A DNA stretch of 64,000 bases from NCBI GenBank assembly GCA_030141605.1, contig JAQGDQ010000112.1, forward strand, positions 124,501-188,500. Direction: 5' to 3'. A model generated the notes under the pieces. It had not been told where the DNA came from, made no database searches, and saw only the letters and a program-made list of their open reading frames with translations. Below, piece by piece: positions 39,101 through 49,297 of the stretch. Made by a program: the position numbers and the translations under genes. This DNA is from Tubiluchus corallicola. Its lineage: Eukaryota; Priapulida; Priapulimorpha; Priapulimorphida; Tubiluchidae. Every line of letters starts with the position of its first letter. Position 1 is the first letter of the stretch.

Positions 39101-39546
39101 CAAATATTCGACACAGATATCGATTATTTTGCTGTGTATAAAGAATAAAAAATTCCTACATTTAACATCCTAATGACAAACAAATCTGATATGCTTACTT
39201 GAGAACACCTTGCTGTTCTGTTCGTAGTCTCTGGAATTAACTGTTTCGAGATAGAATGAAGTTTTGATTGCGTCACGGTGATCTTTGATCCGGGAAATGT
39301 CGAACCATTGCAAGCATTTCGATCTAACACGTGAATATAGTCGTTTCTGACATTGGTGAACACTTTTCTGCTATGTTGATTTGGCCTACTACTGAAGACG
39401 TAAAGCAAAGTTGCCCAAGCACACACATTGATTGTAAAAACAGATATTGCGTAAAAATATCTAAACATCCCGAAAGCATAACGACTTTTCAATCTAAAAA
39501 GGACAAACCTACTTTGGTTTCGGTGTACGTTTGTAAAGTAACACAT
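24188..39546 (-). CDS. Type II membrane sulfotransferase, CHST15/NDST-like (9 exons, 521 aa)
   Basis: Predicted Golgi enzyme moving sulfate from PAPS to a glycan. Exons in transcription order: 39546-39199, 35985-35853, 34514-34359, 34178-34101, 33696-33583, 30359-30230, 28840-28657, 25972-25699, 24336-24188; all phases agree and the sum is 1566 nt. Residues about 27-48 form a signal anchor. The PAPS 5'-phosphosulfate loop is GAQKSGTT (174-181), followed by QWWDHFRF, and the 3'-phosphate motif is LIVILRNPVDR (310-320). VFPREQMLILRFED and the tail FYAPFNKDLADLL are typical of this family (CHST15, NDST). Three choices are less certain. Exon 2 was selected because it alone supplied the 3n+1 length needed. 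The exon 3 donor at 34358 was preferred over CAG|GT at 34369 to keep frame. The exon 8 acceptor at 25973 was preferred for the same reason. A candidate poly(A) signal on this strand is at 24069-24064. The exact substrate cannot be told. Confidence 0.85.
24881..25061. repeat. 92-bp tandem duplication
   Basis: The unit starting CTTTTCCCTTAAATAAATTA at 24881 repeats from 24973 with a single visible difference (CTATACT versus CTGTACT). It lies in the last intron of the sulfotransferase gene. Confidence 0.9.
25980..26069. repeat. Degenerate telomere-like (TTAGGG) tract
   Basis: About 90 bp of TTAGGG and variants (TAGGGTTAGG, CTAGGGTTTGG, TTAGGGTCAGG, GTTAGGGTTAG). It starts within 8 bp of the exon 8 acceptor of the minus-strand sulfotransferase gene. 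Confidence 0.75.
26070..27229. other. Sulfotransferase intron 7, part
   Basis: AT-rich, nothing recognised between the telomere-like tract and hAT copy 2. Confidence 0.5.
27238..27525. mobile_element. Non-autonomous hAT element, copy 2
   Basis: 288 bp with left end CAGTGGTTCCCAACC and right end GTTGAGAGCCCCTG, its degenerate inverse. A perfect 8-bp target duplication AACTAAAG flanks it (27230-27237 and 27526-27533). Like copy 1 it has a C-rich run (27497-27511) and no coding capacity. It lies in an intron of the sulfotransferase gene. Confidence 0.9.
29852..30165 (-). pseudogene. CR1-like LINE reverse transcriptase C-terminal fragment
   Basis: Read on the minus strand with one frameshift near 30080: KCNVIHTGNANPGHEYYF, then DLGIIISRDLKWTNQCID, ATKANRIANTML and a downstream SIQRYFSRCLF. 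This matches the region after the YADD box in CR1-type LINEs (KCKVMHIG...DLGV...KKANR). It sits in intron 6 of the sulfotransferase gene, in the gene's own orientation. Confidence 0.75.
30360..31919. other. Sulfotransferase intron 5, part
   Basis: Short (CA)n-like patch at 30530-30580 and G-rich runs at 31428-31442 and 31511-31520; no coding signal. Confidence 0.4.
31316..31372 (+). repeat. Short dispersed repeat E, copy 1
   Basis: Shares CTACAGC-TCAACGACG and a TACAT-CAAACGA end with 32876-32935, about 1.55 kb apart in direct orientation and flanking hAT copy 1. Confidence 0.5.
31920..32280. mobile_element. Non-autonomous hAT element, copy 1
   Basis: 361 bp bounded by terminal inverted repeats CAGTGGTTCCCAAAC at the left and GTTTGGGAACCACTG-type sequence at the right end (CTTTGGGAACCACTG). 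The flanks GGTTATAC (31912-31919) and AGTTATAC (32281-32288) form an 8-bp target duplication with one mismatch. Ends and duplication length are those of the hAT superfamily (Charlie-like). The inside carries a C/G homopolymer and no transposase frame. Confidence 0.88.
32440..32790. repeat. Degenerate GTGTGG/GTGTAG region
   Basis: Strand-asymmetric purine/T-rich low-complexity sequence (hardly any C on +) just after hAT copy 1. Confidence 0.8.
32876..32935 (+). repeat. Short dispersed repeat E, copy 2
   Basis: Reads GACGAGGCTACAGCTCCAAC, GACGACGCCATTTTTG and TACATGAAACGA; the counterpart of 31316. Confidence 0.5.
33017..33040. repeat. (TA)n
   Basis: Short perfect AT dinucleotide run in the sulfotransferase intron between exons 5 and 6. 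Confidence 0.9.
34732..34799 (+). pseudogene. Short LINE RT fragment
   Basis: Plus-strand reading gives NCGVPQESTLGPLFLMYT, then a +1 shift into NDLQ. This is the conserved GVPQGSxLGPLLFLxYINDL motif of non-LTR reverse transcriptases. It lies in an intron of the sulfotransferase gene, antisense to it. Confidence 0.65.
37650..37866 (+). mobile_element. Non-LTR retrotransposon 3' tail with (TTA)n
   Basis: T-rich sequence with many short TTAATTGTATTTA-like phrases, an ATAAAC motif and a terminal (ATT)n run at 37849-37866, typical of a LINE 3' UTR. No coding part was recognised. It lies in an intron of the sulfotransferase gene. Confidence 0.45.
37946..38590 (+). mobile_element. Tigger/pogo-like DNA transposon remnant
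   Basis: 645 bp with inverted ends: left CAGTGAAAATCCGCTCGTAT and the inverse of the right end, CAGTGGACTCTCGTTATA, the known Tigger pattern. A TA precedes the left end. At 38063 an open stretch begins MASKRKSRSVSEQVKIIAAY, the N-terminal helix-turn-helix (psq/CENP-B type) of Tigger transposases. It reads on for about 36 codons before similarity is lost. A second copy of the CTCGTTATAAGAATC motif lies at 38515-38550. Confidence 0.82.
38650..39035 (-). mobile_element. Dispersed repeat family A, copy 3 (inverted)
   Basis: On the minus strand it reads AACTTAAAGGAAAGGACAAA, then ACTGATGGACTTCGTGACTT and CATCGTGGCTTTCCGT. The end region with GACGTCATTGGT is missing. It lies in intron 1 of the sulfotransferase gene, immediately beside the Tigger-like element. 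Confidence 0.6.
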
Positions 39547-41843
39547 TGCAGATTATTTTACAATAAAATAAAGTGGTAGGGGTTTTAACTGTTCAGTAAC
39601 AACGCTTTTATTAGTTTATTGTTCGCCTGTACGTGGCACTGATTTGTGTCTAAATAATCTAACAACACTCTTCACCAACAGCTTGTCTTTACCACAACGT
39701 TTATTTCTTAGATTGTTCTTTGTGACATTGTTACACTTGCATATCGAGACTAACTCACGGCTGTTATAGTTGTAACTGGATAACCTTAATTTAGTAACCT
39801 GAATATTTTGGCGTTTGACCGTTACCTTTAAATGAGAGTTAGGTCATTCGTGCTTAATTACTTATTTACCAGGTTAAACGCCTCAGTCTTTTAAACATTT
39901 ATCAAAGTGTCTGTTTAAGTCACTGAACTTAAAAATGCCACCTTAATGTAGTCTGTTGCTGTTCTGATTCTTCTAAGATGCTGCTAAAACATTTACACTA
40001 CTTTACCTCAAACATGAAAATAATTATGCAACTTAAACAAAGAAAATGTTGGCAGATTTTCGCCATCGTAGTCAAAATTTCATGAATTATATTTGAATAT
40101 ATTCCTGTACTTGACGATTTTTGATTTCACAAGCTTTAGTTCATAAGCAGTATTCAAAGGATTTACAAATAATTCTTAATAATTACGCTATTACAGTCAG
40201 TAAATGAAAAAATAAGCCAATGATTAGCTGCTCGCTTACTTACCCGTAACCGGATTTGACTATACAAGGTCTAAAAGCTTAAAAAGAAGTAATTAATAAT
40301 TAACGATGAGGACGATTTTCTTGAACATAAATACTTATTTACAGAGGTGCCTCTACCTATATTTGCAGACGTGTATTTTATTTGAGTTAATAACAGTTAC
40401 CTCAATTAATTAACAATATAACATTTTAGCAACATTCTATCCGGCTTTATAAGTTGTTTAACACAAAAAAGAACATTATCTAGTATTCATTTCCCTTTCT
40501 AAAGTCTGTTTATTTTTAAACGTTTTCATATACTACGATATGTGTATTTGCACGATACATGCTAAAAATTATTTATTTATTTGTGTTTAGGCATGTTGAC
40601 TTATTTGCGTTTCAGATGAACTTCTACAATTTTACAAATTTTTATATGCACATATAGTTCAGCTTTCATATTTCATACAGCTATTATATTTATAATTGTT
40701 AGCAAAATTATAATGCTTGCATAATTTTAAATACATTTAAATACAAGTATGTAAAATAAATCTTTCTCGTATTACATCAATAAAAGCTTTAATTATGTTT
40801 CTGTCATTTTTTTACTATTATTGTTTATCAAACTTCGTCATTCTAGTTGTTCCGTTCACTGTAACTGCAGCTCTGCATTTACAAAAGGACATCTATACAA
40901 AAGGACATGTACAGTGTTAGTTTGAAATGTCATGCTTTCTCTTGTTCTTACTCGTCAGTATTTCATTATTCTGATTTGAAAGTTTTGGAAAAACTTCACG
41001 CACGTGTGCAATTTGAACAACTAGCCTTAATACAAAAAATCAATTTCGATAATTTGAAGGACCAGAATGGATTCAATTAAACGGGACCTGCATCTTTTCT
41101 TCGTAGTCTCTGTAATAGCAATTAAAATTTTCCTACAATTGACATATGAAACAAGTCTGCGTAACGATTATTATTTTCCTAAAGGTAGAAGTAATAAAAT
41201 TTGTTGGGTATCAAAGCACTGTTACCTAGAATAGTTTATTGTCGTCTCTTATAAGTCTTTTCAGTTGATGCTTTTATAGCTAAGACTAAAAAATCAGTTT
41301 AGCAGCATATCGTCTAAGTGTATTTGATGACAACAAAGTAGGCCTGTCTTATGAATGTCAGGAGTATCTTATATGTCTTTTAATTACTCGCTGGGCATGT
41401 GTAAAAATCATTAAAATTATATTTAATTAGCTGCTTTTTAATTACATTATTGCCTTCTAATTGATTATTGACGTATTTTAGCGGACAAGCAAGTCTTCGG
41501 ACATGACATTTGTCTTTTTTATTTCCATTTATTCAATTTTATTGTAAATAGGTGTACATAGTTTTTGTTTTTATTACTCTAACATGATGTGTAACGTGAT
41601 GTATGCATTTTAAATGACAATAAACCAAACTACATTAACTCCGATTGCGCGGCAAAAGTAAAGTAATCTCATATTAGGAATCTACAGATTTTGAAACGTC
41701 GCGCTCTTCGATTTCAGCCAAGCTTGAGTTCAAAAAAACTTGGCTTCATAAGATAGTGAAGTAGTGCTGTTTGATCTAAGCAAAGTTGTTGACACTGTTA
41801 CACCCGTGCCTGTTAGAGGAAAAACTATCGTTTGGTTTTTGCC
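39547..41843. other. Divergent intergenic region
   Basis: 2.3 kb between the start codons of the sulfotransferase (-) and SEA-domain (+) genes, so it should contain both promoters. No TATA box or other element can be assigned with confidence in such AT-rich sequence. A LINE-like 3' end with AATAAA lies near 41590-41630. Confidence 0.5.
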
Positions 41844-44800
41844 ATGACTTTCGTTGTCAGCAAATTATTTCTGTTAACAGTGATATGCTTTGTCAAAATT
41901 TTCTGTCAAACAAGTAAGTTTTTTACTCGAATTCCATTGCACACTAGAAGCTAAAAAGTTGCTTATCGTTTAATACAGCTTTTTTGCCAACCGCAACTGT
42001 AAAGTAGATAGAGCTTTTTAAGATTCTTACAGCGAGTGATTATTTTAAAGAAATATTTATGCTGCCTCGTTTCTGCGTCATTGAAAAGATATATAGTTGC
42101 AATAATTTCTGATGTGATAAGCCTAATTATATATTAATCATAATATATTACAGTATATCTTTAAATCGTATATATTTTAAAGATGTCTTAAGGAGCTTTC
42201 TATAGAAATTTGTATTGCTTTGCATTACTCATACCTATTTGAATGGATAACTCTATAACTGTAAAGCAAATGTTCGCGCCAGCTGGTAAAACGTCACTGT
42301 TTAACTATCCCAGTGTGCACAAAAATGTCACTGACTCACCAAAAACCTATTACTAATCTTATTGACATGATAAAGTATTTTATAATTTTGTTTGATTAGT
42401 GATGGTGGTCATTATAGGTTAATAAAGCCATCATTATGCCTACGCGATGCACAGACCTACTTGCAAGCATCATTCTTTAAAACATATAACAGTTATTGAC
42501 TAATTGTTTTGCATAAGTAGACTAACTAGCTTTAACACAGTCTTAAATATGTTACAGGACAAGAAAACACTACTCTTACATAAAAGTAAAAATCGACTTG
42601 AATTTTTACATCACACATATGCTCTCTTACTGAGTATAGAACTTGTATTAGCAGCAACGCTGTATAAAACTTAATAATTTAAACTCACACCATGACCGTC
42701 GGGCAGTAATCTTAGCCATAAGTCATTTGAAAGAAGGTTAGATAACATTGGGTAACTAATTTCGTTAGCGCACAATTCCCTAACCAAGCAGAAGTATGAA
42801 TTACTTGACTTGTCTATAAGATTAGTAATGTGTTTTTTTTTGATGAATCTGTGACTTTTTGATGCTCACTGGGATAGGGCAACAGTGATGTTTTACTAGA
42901 TCACGTCAACATTTTAAATTATTAAGAATTTTCTTGACAGTTATGCCTTTCAAACTGGTAAGCGTAATGCGACGTAATAATAATTATAACTTTCAATAGG
43001 AAAGCTTTTTGAGACACATTTTAAAATCCCATTTCTTCCCCTTTAATTCTTTTTTCCGAACATAACAGGCGAGAACGCATCGTCAAATCCGGAAAAGGGA
43101 GCAGTTAACATTGGCACTGACGCCAAAACAGCAGAATCACCAAATGAAATCACATCGTCATCATCAACTGGTTTTTCATCCACGGTACCTGCTAATAGCA
43201 TAGAAAGGGAGGTAATCAAAGTTCCATTGATAACTGAGTATGCAAACAAATCCACATTCGTAATGGAGGAAAACTCAACTTTCAGCGACGTGGCTTCCCG
43301 GACCACTGAGTCTGTCACGTTTGAGACCAAAATTGTGAACAGTGATGCGGAATCGGAAGGAAATACTGCCAACTTCCGGGTAAACTTTGTGGTGAAAGAA
43401 GGCGTCTATTTTACACCTGATCTGAAGAGAAATACGTCTGAAGCTTACAACGTAACGTCGCATTTAATAAGTGCACGGGTAAGTTAAAATAGGTATACAT
43501 TTTAATAATAGTTAGTGTGCAATAAGCGAAAAACTGTAAGCATGATTCAGACTGACGACACACACACACACACGCACGCACGCACGCACACACACACACA
43601 CACACACATGTAATATGGGTGTGTGGGTGTGTGCGTGTGTATGTATATACTTTTGTTTTACTCTTGTAACTAACCGTCAGTATAATAATTAAGGATCGTC
43701 TGTTGTTTTTTCAGTTATGGACGCTTTTTCTAGATTGCAACTGTTCTTTGGCAGATCACCTTAGAACTATTGAGGTTGATGAAATTGATATTAAAAAGAA
43801 AACCGTGACAGTGATCGTAGCCGTGGCCACGCCAGTAGGCGCTGAGAAATCCCTCCTTCTGGGTGCACTGCGACATGCTGTTTATTCTAGTAATGGTACC
43901 ATCGGTGGAATTGTTTTAACAAGCTTTTCAATAGAAGGTAATAATAAGGCCAAATAGCTTCAGAAAGAATCGCTTTAAGCTGCAGTATTTTACTTACCAT
44001 TACGTAACAAGTGCCTAGCCGATGTCACGCCAAGTAAATAATAAACGCTTTATTTTACAAATATAAACAAAGTACAATTAACAAATCACATACTTAAATA
44101 AGCAACGCATACCTACAATTACAGGGCTCTTTTTAAGCGCTACTGATTAAAAAAATACCATAATTTATAACAAACACATCGACATAATTATCACAGTGCT
44201 AATTGAATACATTAATTCTTAGCAAAATTAATTCGTATCTCTTAATTTAGAATCGCGTATTGTTGAAATTTTATGCACATATACACAAGTATCCAGTAAC
44301 CAATTTTAAAAGTTTAGCATCGTCAGCTTTCTGTGCAAGTAGATTGGCGGCCATAAAGCCGAATTTGTTCGACTCAGTTAAAACAACCTAATTTCTGCCA
44401 CCTCTGCCAGTTTAGTAAAGCTAAGAACATTTCGCTCTGGTGGAGAAACTTTGAACTAATCTATCTTAAAAGTTGTGTGCCTAAGTAGACTTTAGAATTG
44501 GCTAGCGTGCAATAATAAAAAAACTTGGATTGAAGTGTTTAATCAAGACGTACGTAGATCAGTGAAAAAGTAAGAGCCCACCGATATTGAATACCTGTGA
44601 AAGCCTAACCAGCTGTTTGTTTTTGTTATCATTTTATTTGTTGCTAATTTCATTTTATATATGTCTTTATTTGCCATAAAACAATGGTAGTGTACATTAT
44701 ACAATGTGAAATATCATTCAGTGATTTGGCTACACTGCTAATAGGCAAATCCATCTGGTGCAAAAAACTAGAACTACGAGTGCGGTAGGGCTGTATAAAA

Positions 44801-47800
44801 AGACAAGAAATAAAGTAAAAAATGATATGAGCTACAGAAAATACTCCCATCTAAAAAAATTAAACCACACTTTTACAAATACAATCTCGTATAAAATAAT
44901 ACGTATCATAGAGGTAATTAACACACGTATGTTCACATAGACACAAAACCATCTCACGGTACAATTAAACATTCGAACATTACAATAATTTGTGTTTATA
45001 TGTAAAGCAATAGGCTACATATCGTATATATACATAGCTTCAAATAAACACCACAAATATAAAACATTGCTAATACTACACACAACCAAAGTATTGCAAA
45101 AACGTTCAAATACTACAGGACGTTCAACTACTTCCACGCTTTACCAAAATTCCTGCTTTTAGAAATTAGCATTTGTTTTAATTAATTTAATTAATAGTTT
45201 CTTTAAACGTTGTTTACAAATTGTGGTTGAATTGACTGCAAATCAGCAGCTAAATTTAATCGATAGAAGTCGGTTAAAAAGGTGGTTATAAAACAATTAA
45301 AGTTTTAAGAGTGAATACAGACGTATGAGCAAAACTTTTTGCAGTACAACAATTTTTTGCAAATTTTAATGAATCCAATAAGTTTTTCTGGTTGCAAACA
45401 ACTAACATGTAAAGTAGTTTACTGATCAGAATGAATTATAATGCATTTTTATTTTTATATTTATTTATATTTTCTAATGTGAATTCAGTCTTGTATGTAT
45501 TTTCTATGGCAATAAACTTAACTTAACTGAAGTTAATTTAACTAACTTGACTAACGTTGCCTTCGTTTCTAAGTGCAGAGGTTTTGAAAAATCTGTACAT
45601 TTAAACATTGGCTATTATCAGTCGCATTTTTGAGTAGGTCTAACATGTCGCAAATCCTGTTTTTTTTAAGATTGGCAAGAGAAAGAAGCAACACTAGCTG
45701 AATTAAAGATTCCACTGTGGCAGCTCGTTTTAGTGGTGTTGGCAGTTATTCTCGGAGTCACTCTGATCGGTTTTCTAGCTATAATGGTATGAGTGGAACA
45801 CACCTTGTTTTTTTATCTCAATTACTTGAGATAAATTATTTTATAATTATTATAATGCATAATTCCGCAATGTTGCTTGTATATGAGACTGGATGTTACG
45901 TTTTGGAATGAATAGCATTTCATTGCACTTCTCAAGTTGCTCGGATTCATGTAAAATATGTTGGTGGCGGTGGTGGTAGCAGCGGTGGTGATGGTAGTTG
46001 TGGCGGTGGTAGCAGTGATGCAGACAGTAGTGGTGACGGCAGCAGCAGGATCGGTTGTGGTGACAGTAGCACGCCGGGATTGGTGGTAACGCTACCTTTT
46101 ACCACCCACTCTAAGCATCAAGCGATAAAAAAGAGAAAATCTTTGCTGTCGCAGCTGTTCCATAGGCTCAAGTTATTTGAACTTACGTTAATGGCGTAAT
46201 ACCAAGCATGTAATTAGTATCATTGAATACTACTACTGGCAATAAACAAGTTTTAAAAATGCGAGATTTTTCTTTGCAGCATGAGACGAGGAAACGAGAA
46301 AAGGCGAAACTTGAAGAAGACGTACTCAATGCGTACGACTTACCTGCGGGAAAAGCACGCACCGGTTCTCCAAATCTTCTAAGAGCAAGCATTACTACAC
46401 CAGACGGCTATAGACATTTACTCAGGTAAAGTTTGCAGCAAAAAATACAATCTGTGGGATGGAATGGGGTAGAATTGATAGAAGCAAAAATTGATAGAAG
46501 TCAAATAAACAGTTCAATTGCCAGGATTAGTTCCCGAATTTCTCATTTGCCCAATTCTGTTCAGTTAAATTTGTTAATAAAAATTTAATAATTGTAAATT
46601 CCTTCCATCATTAACAGAAAAACTTTTTTTAATCTTGAAATTATAAAAATTAATTTTTAGTGTTAATAAACAATTAAGAACCTCAATCTCAACATGTCTT
46701 CGCGTTAAAGAACTAAGTTGCAGATGAAGTCCTCAATAGAGAAGAAAAACTGTTGCTCTCCTGGCAAATCGTCTGTCTGATGCAGTTTTTAAAGTATATT
46801 TTATATAGAAAGGTGAAAGTCAAACGTAACAGGTACAACAGTAAATTGTGAGCACAAACATAGTGAGTTGGACTGTGTACTAATTGTTTAATCAGTACTA
46901 GTTGCCTAAACTACCTACTTAGCTTAAAAATACAAAATGGCAAAAAGATTAATCTCATAAAGCTAGTTTCCTTAGCATGCTTAAAATGTTGCTATCTTAA
47001 TGGCAAACACGTTATCTTAATCAGTCACGTTTAGATGTGTATAAATCTTTTTACTAACTTTGTTTAGCTTTCGTAATTAAGTATTTCGTGCACTCACTTG
47101 GTTTTTCACCTCGTCGACTAAATGTACTTTAAATAACTTCAGATTTCCGCAGTCTAAGTGTTTAGCTTGTGTAGCGTTTGACTTTGTTATATAGGCCTTC
47201 AGTATGAATACACTAAATAAGCATTTAACTTGGATTCGTTTATGGTACACTAATAGAAATGCGTTTTACAAATTTTTGACAAGTGTGTCAATGGTGTGAC
47301 GTCCAAATTCTATTTTGGTTAGTAACAAAGAATACTTATTTATGGTTCTCTGATCTTAACTACGGCTAACACTATAACAGGTATGATACAAATCGTAGAG
47401 AAAGTGATGACCCGTTATCTGCTTCCTACGAGTCTGTGATATACACGGATAACAAAGGCAATGAAGTAACCGAGACAAAGGTAAAATTGTACAATTGCAT
47501 TTAAGGGTTTTAATTTTATTCTTTATGATTCTTGATATGTCATTCATTATGTAAACATGTTTTTATTAATTTCTGGGTATTCCAAGAAATGCGCACTAAT
47601 ACAAAAAAGGTACCATACACTACAATATAATATAATATAACAGTATGAGTAAGTGAAACATTTTGCTAACACTTATGTCATTCTCTTGATGCTGTAGCTA
47701 GGCATGTGATAATCTAGTGCAGACTTCCTTCTCTGTAATTCTAATTATCCACTTTCTTTACTATTCTTGTGTTGAATTTCCGGTTGCCAGTTGATCTTGC

Positions 47801-48356
47801 GACCGCAAGTTGACACACAAACAAATCATCTGTACTACTCTTCAGTTAATCAAGCTGCTCGACACTAAGCCAAATCAACTAAAGCACTTAAGCACAGAGA
47901 CAAATTAACTACACTACTTGGCACGGAGACAAATCAATTATACTAACTGACACAAAGACAAATCAACTATATTGTTTGGCACAAAGACAAGTCAACTATA
48001 CTACTTGACACTGAGATCACTATACTACTCTTGGACATATCAAATACGCACTACTTGACACTAAAATAAATTGACTATGCTACTGTATACAAAGACAAAT
48101 CAACTATACTACTTGTCACAGAGACATATCAGTTCTACTACTGTTGAGTCTTTGTCTGATACTGCTTAACACAGGAACAAAGCAACTATATTGCTGCTGT
48201 GGAGTCTTTCTTGTTGTACTTTGTAAATCCAATATTTGCATTTTCTAATCCAATTTTTAGGAAATGCCAGGTTTCAGAAATCCATTATTCTCAGATTCGA
48301 AGTCGAGCACGGAGGAAGAATTGACCAACGTCCACGAGCTTTCTACTCGACTGTAA
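41844..48356 (+). CDS. SEA-like domain single-pass membrane protein (7 exons, 386 aa)
   Basis: Not recognised as a named gene. Exons are 41844-41913, 43069-43478, 43715-43937, 45671-45786, 46280-46425, 47381-47480 and 48261-48356; every phase agrees. Residues 1-22 are a signal peptide with core LFLLTVICFV. A Ser/Thr-rich stretch (about 25-70) with many possible glycosylation sites follows. Residues about 125-230 resemble a SEA domain: VNFVVKEG, YFTPDLKRNTS, LADHLRTIEV, VTVIVAVATP. A transmembrane helix spans about 250-272 (IPLWQLVLVVLAVIL), followed by basic residues and an acidic, Ser- and Tyr-containing cytoplasmic tail of about 110 aa. No Gly-Ser autocleavage motif of the mucin SEA kind is visible. 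A poly(A) signal is at 48783-48788. The gene structure is well supported; the SEA call is by pattern. Confidence 0.8.
42174..43027. mobile_element. Inverted-repeat element ending close to SEA-gene exon 2
   Basis: Left arm 42174-42370 and right arm 42813-43027 are inverted copies of each other; both share ATCCCAGTG, TTACTAATCTTAT, AAAACRTCACTGTT and AGCTTTC. The roughly 440-bp centre has no gene. Single arm-like copies occur at 7925-8165 and 12362-12595, so this is a dispersed MITE-like family. The right end is 41 bp before the exon 2 start at 43069. Confidence 0.7.
43556..43640. repeat. (CA)n / (GCAC)n and GTGTG region
   Basis: CA repeat with GCACGCAC units, then TG-rich sequence, in SEA-gene intron 2. 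Confidence 0.9.
44660..44950 (+). repeat. Dispersed repeat family C, copy 2
   Basis: Second copy of the family at 9190, with a roughly 30-bp insertion relative to it (around 44845-44875). It lies in SEA-gene intron 3. Confidence 0.7.
45957..46070. repeat. GGT/AGC triplet region
   Basis: Imperfect GGTGGT and GTAGCAGTG units in SEA-gene intron 4. Confidence 0.8.
47863..48150. repeat. 29-bp minisatellite
   Basis: About ten diverged copies of a 29-bp unit of the form CACAAAGACAAATCAACTAT plus ACTACTTGA, for instance from 47893 on. It lies in the last intron of the SEA-domain gene. Confidence 0.85.
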
Positions 48357-49297
48357 AGCAAGAGAAGCTATATGTTCAATATGTTGCAAAGGCTAGAACA
48401 ATCTGCCCTTGTTACATAATATAATGAGTTCCATTATTTTCGATGTGTCGAGGCACTGTGGCTTTATTTACATTTTAACATTTACAGCTCAACCGAAAAA
48501 AATGCACCTTTCAGTGCTTCGGAGTTATTAGAGAAAACGGAATTGTTAGATCAAATCTGCAAAAATGCACAAAATTGATGACTGATTATCCTGATGCACT
48601 ATTGTATATGTATTGTAGCGTGGAAAATTTTGTATAAGCGATAACTGTTATAAATATACATTGTTTGAAACCTTGGTTCCATATTAATGTTATGTAAAAA
48701 AAATATCGTTACATAATTGTTTTGTTTATGTAAAAAGTATCATTACATAGTTGCATTATTTTTGATTAATCAATGATTGTCTAATAAAGGCTTTAATAAC
48801 TAGTGCAGATATTGAACTCATTGATAGTTTTATTAGCAAATCCAACTTACATTAAAGAATCGGTCATTTTAACAAATTTAAACTAAATAAATAAATATCA
48901 AATATAATAAATGTTCGGGTGGCTGCTGTATCTCACTGAAAAAGATAACATTTCATTAGTTACATTTCAAAAGTGCAGTCTTCAGAGCAATTTATTAGTA
49001 CAACTTATTACCATTTCAACTATCTAAACTTGTGCAGATTAAGCAATGCATCATCTACTAAAAATGAATTATAACAGCAAATTATCACATATAAGACATA
49101 ATCATAATAGGCCTGTATAAGAGGCTGCTATAGCTTGGTTTCGTGGACTAAGATTTGCTAACAGCGAACTCGTTATAGTGAAAATTATAAATATTAGCTT
49201 CTGGCTTAAAAACTGAAACCTTGAAAATGTAAACTTCATTGATCACTCTTCGGCGTTCTTTTTGGCCTGCAACTTTGTCACACCTACCTGCAAGGTG

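Noticed and set aside
47893-48150. CRISPR-like array of regularly spaced repeats
   Set aside because: Units are contiguous 29-bp minisatellite copies without unique spacers, in an animal intron.
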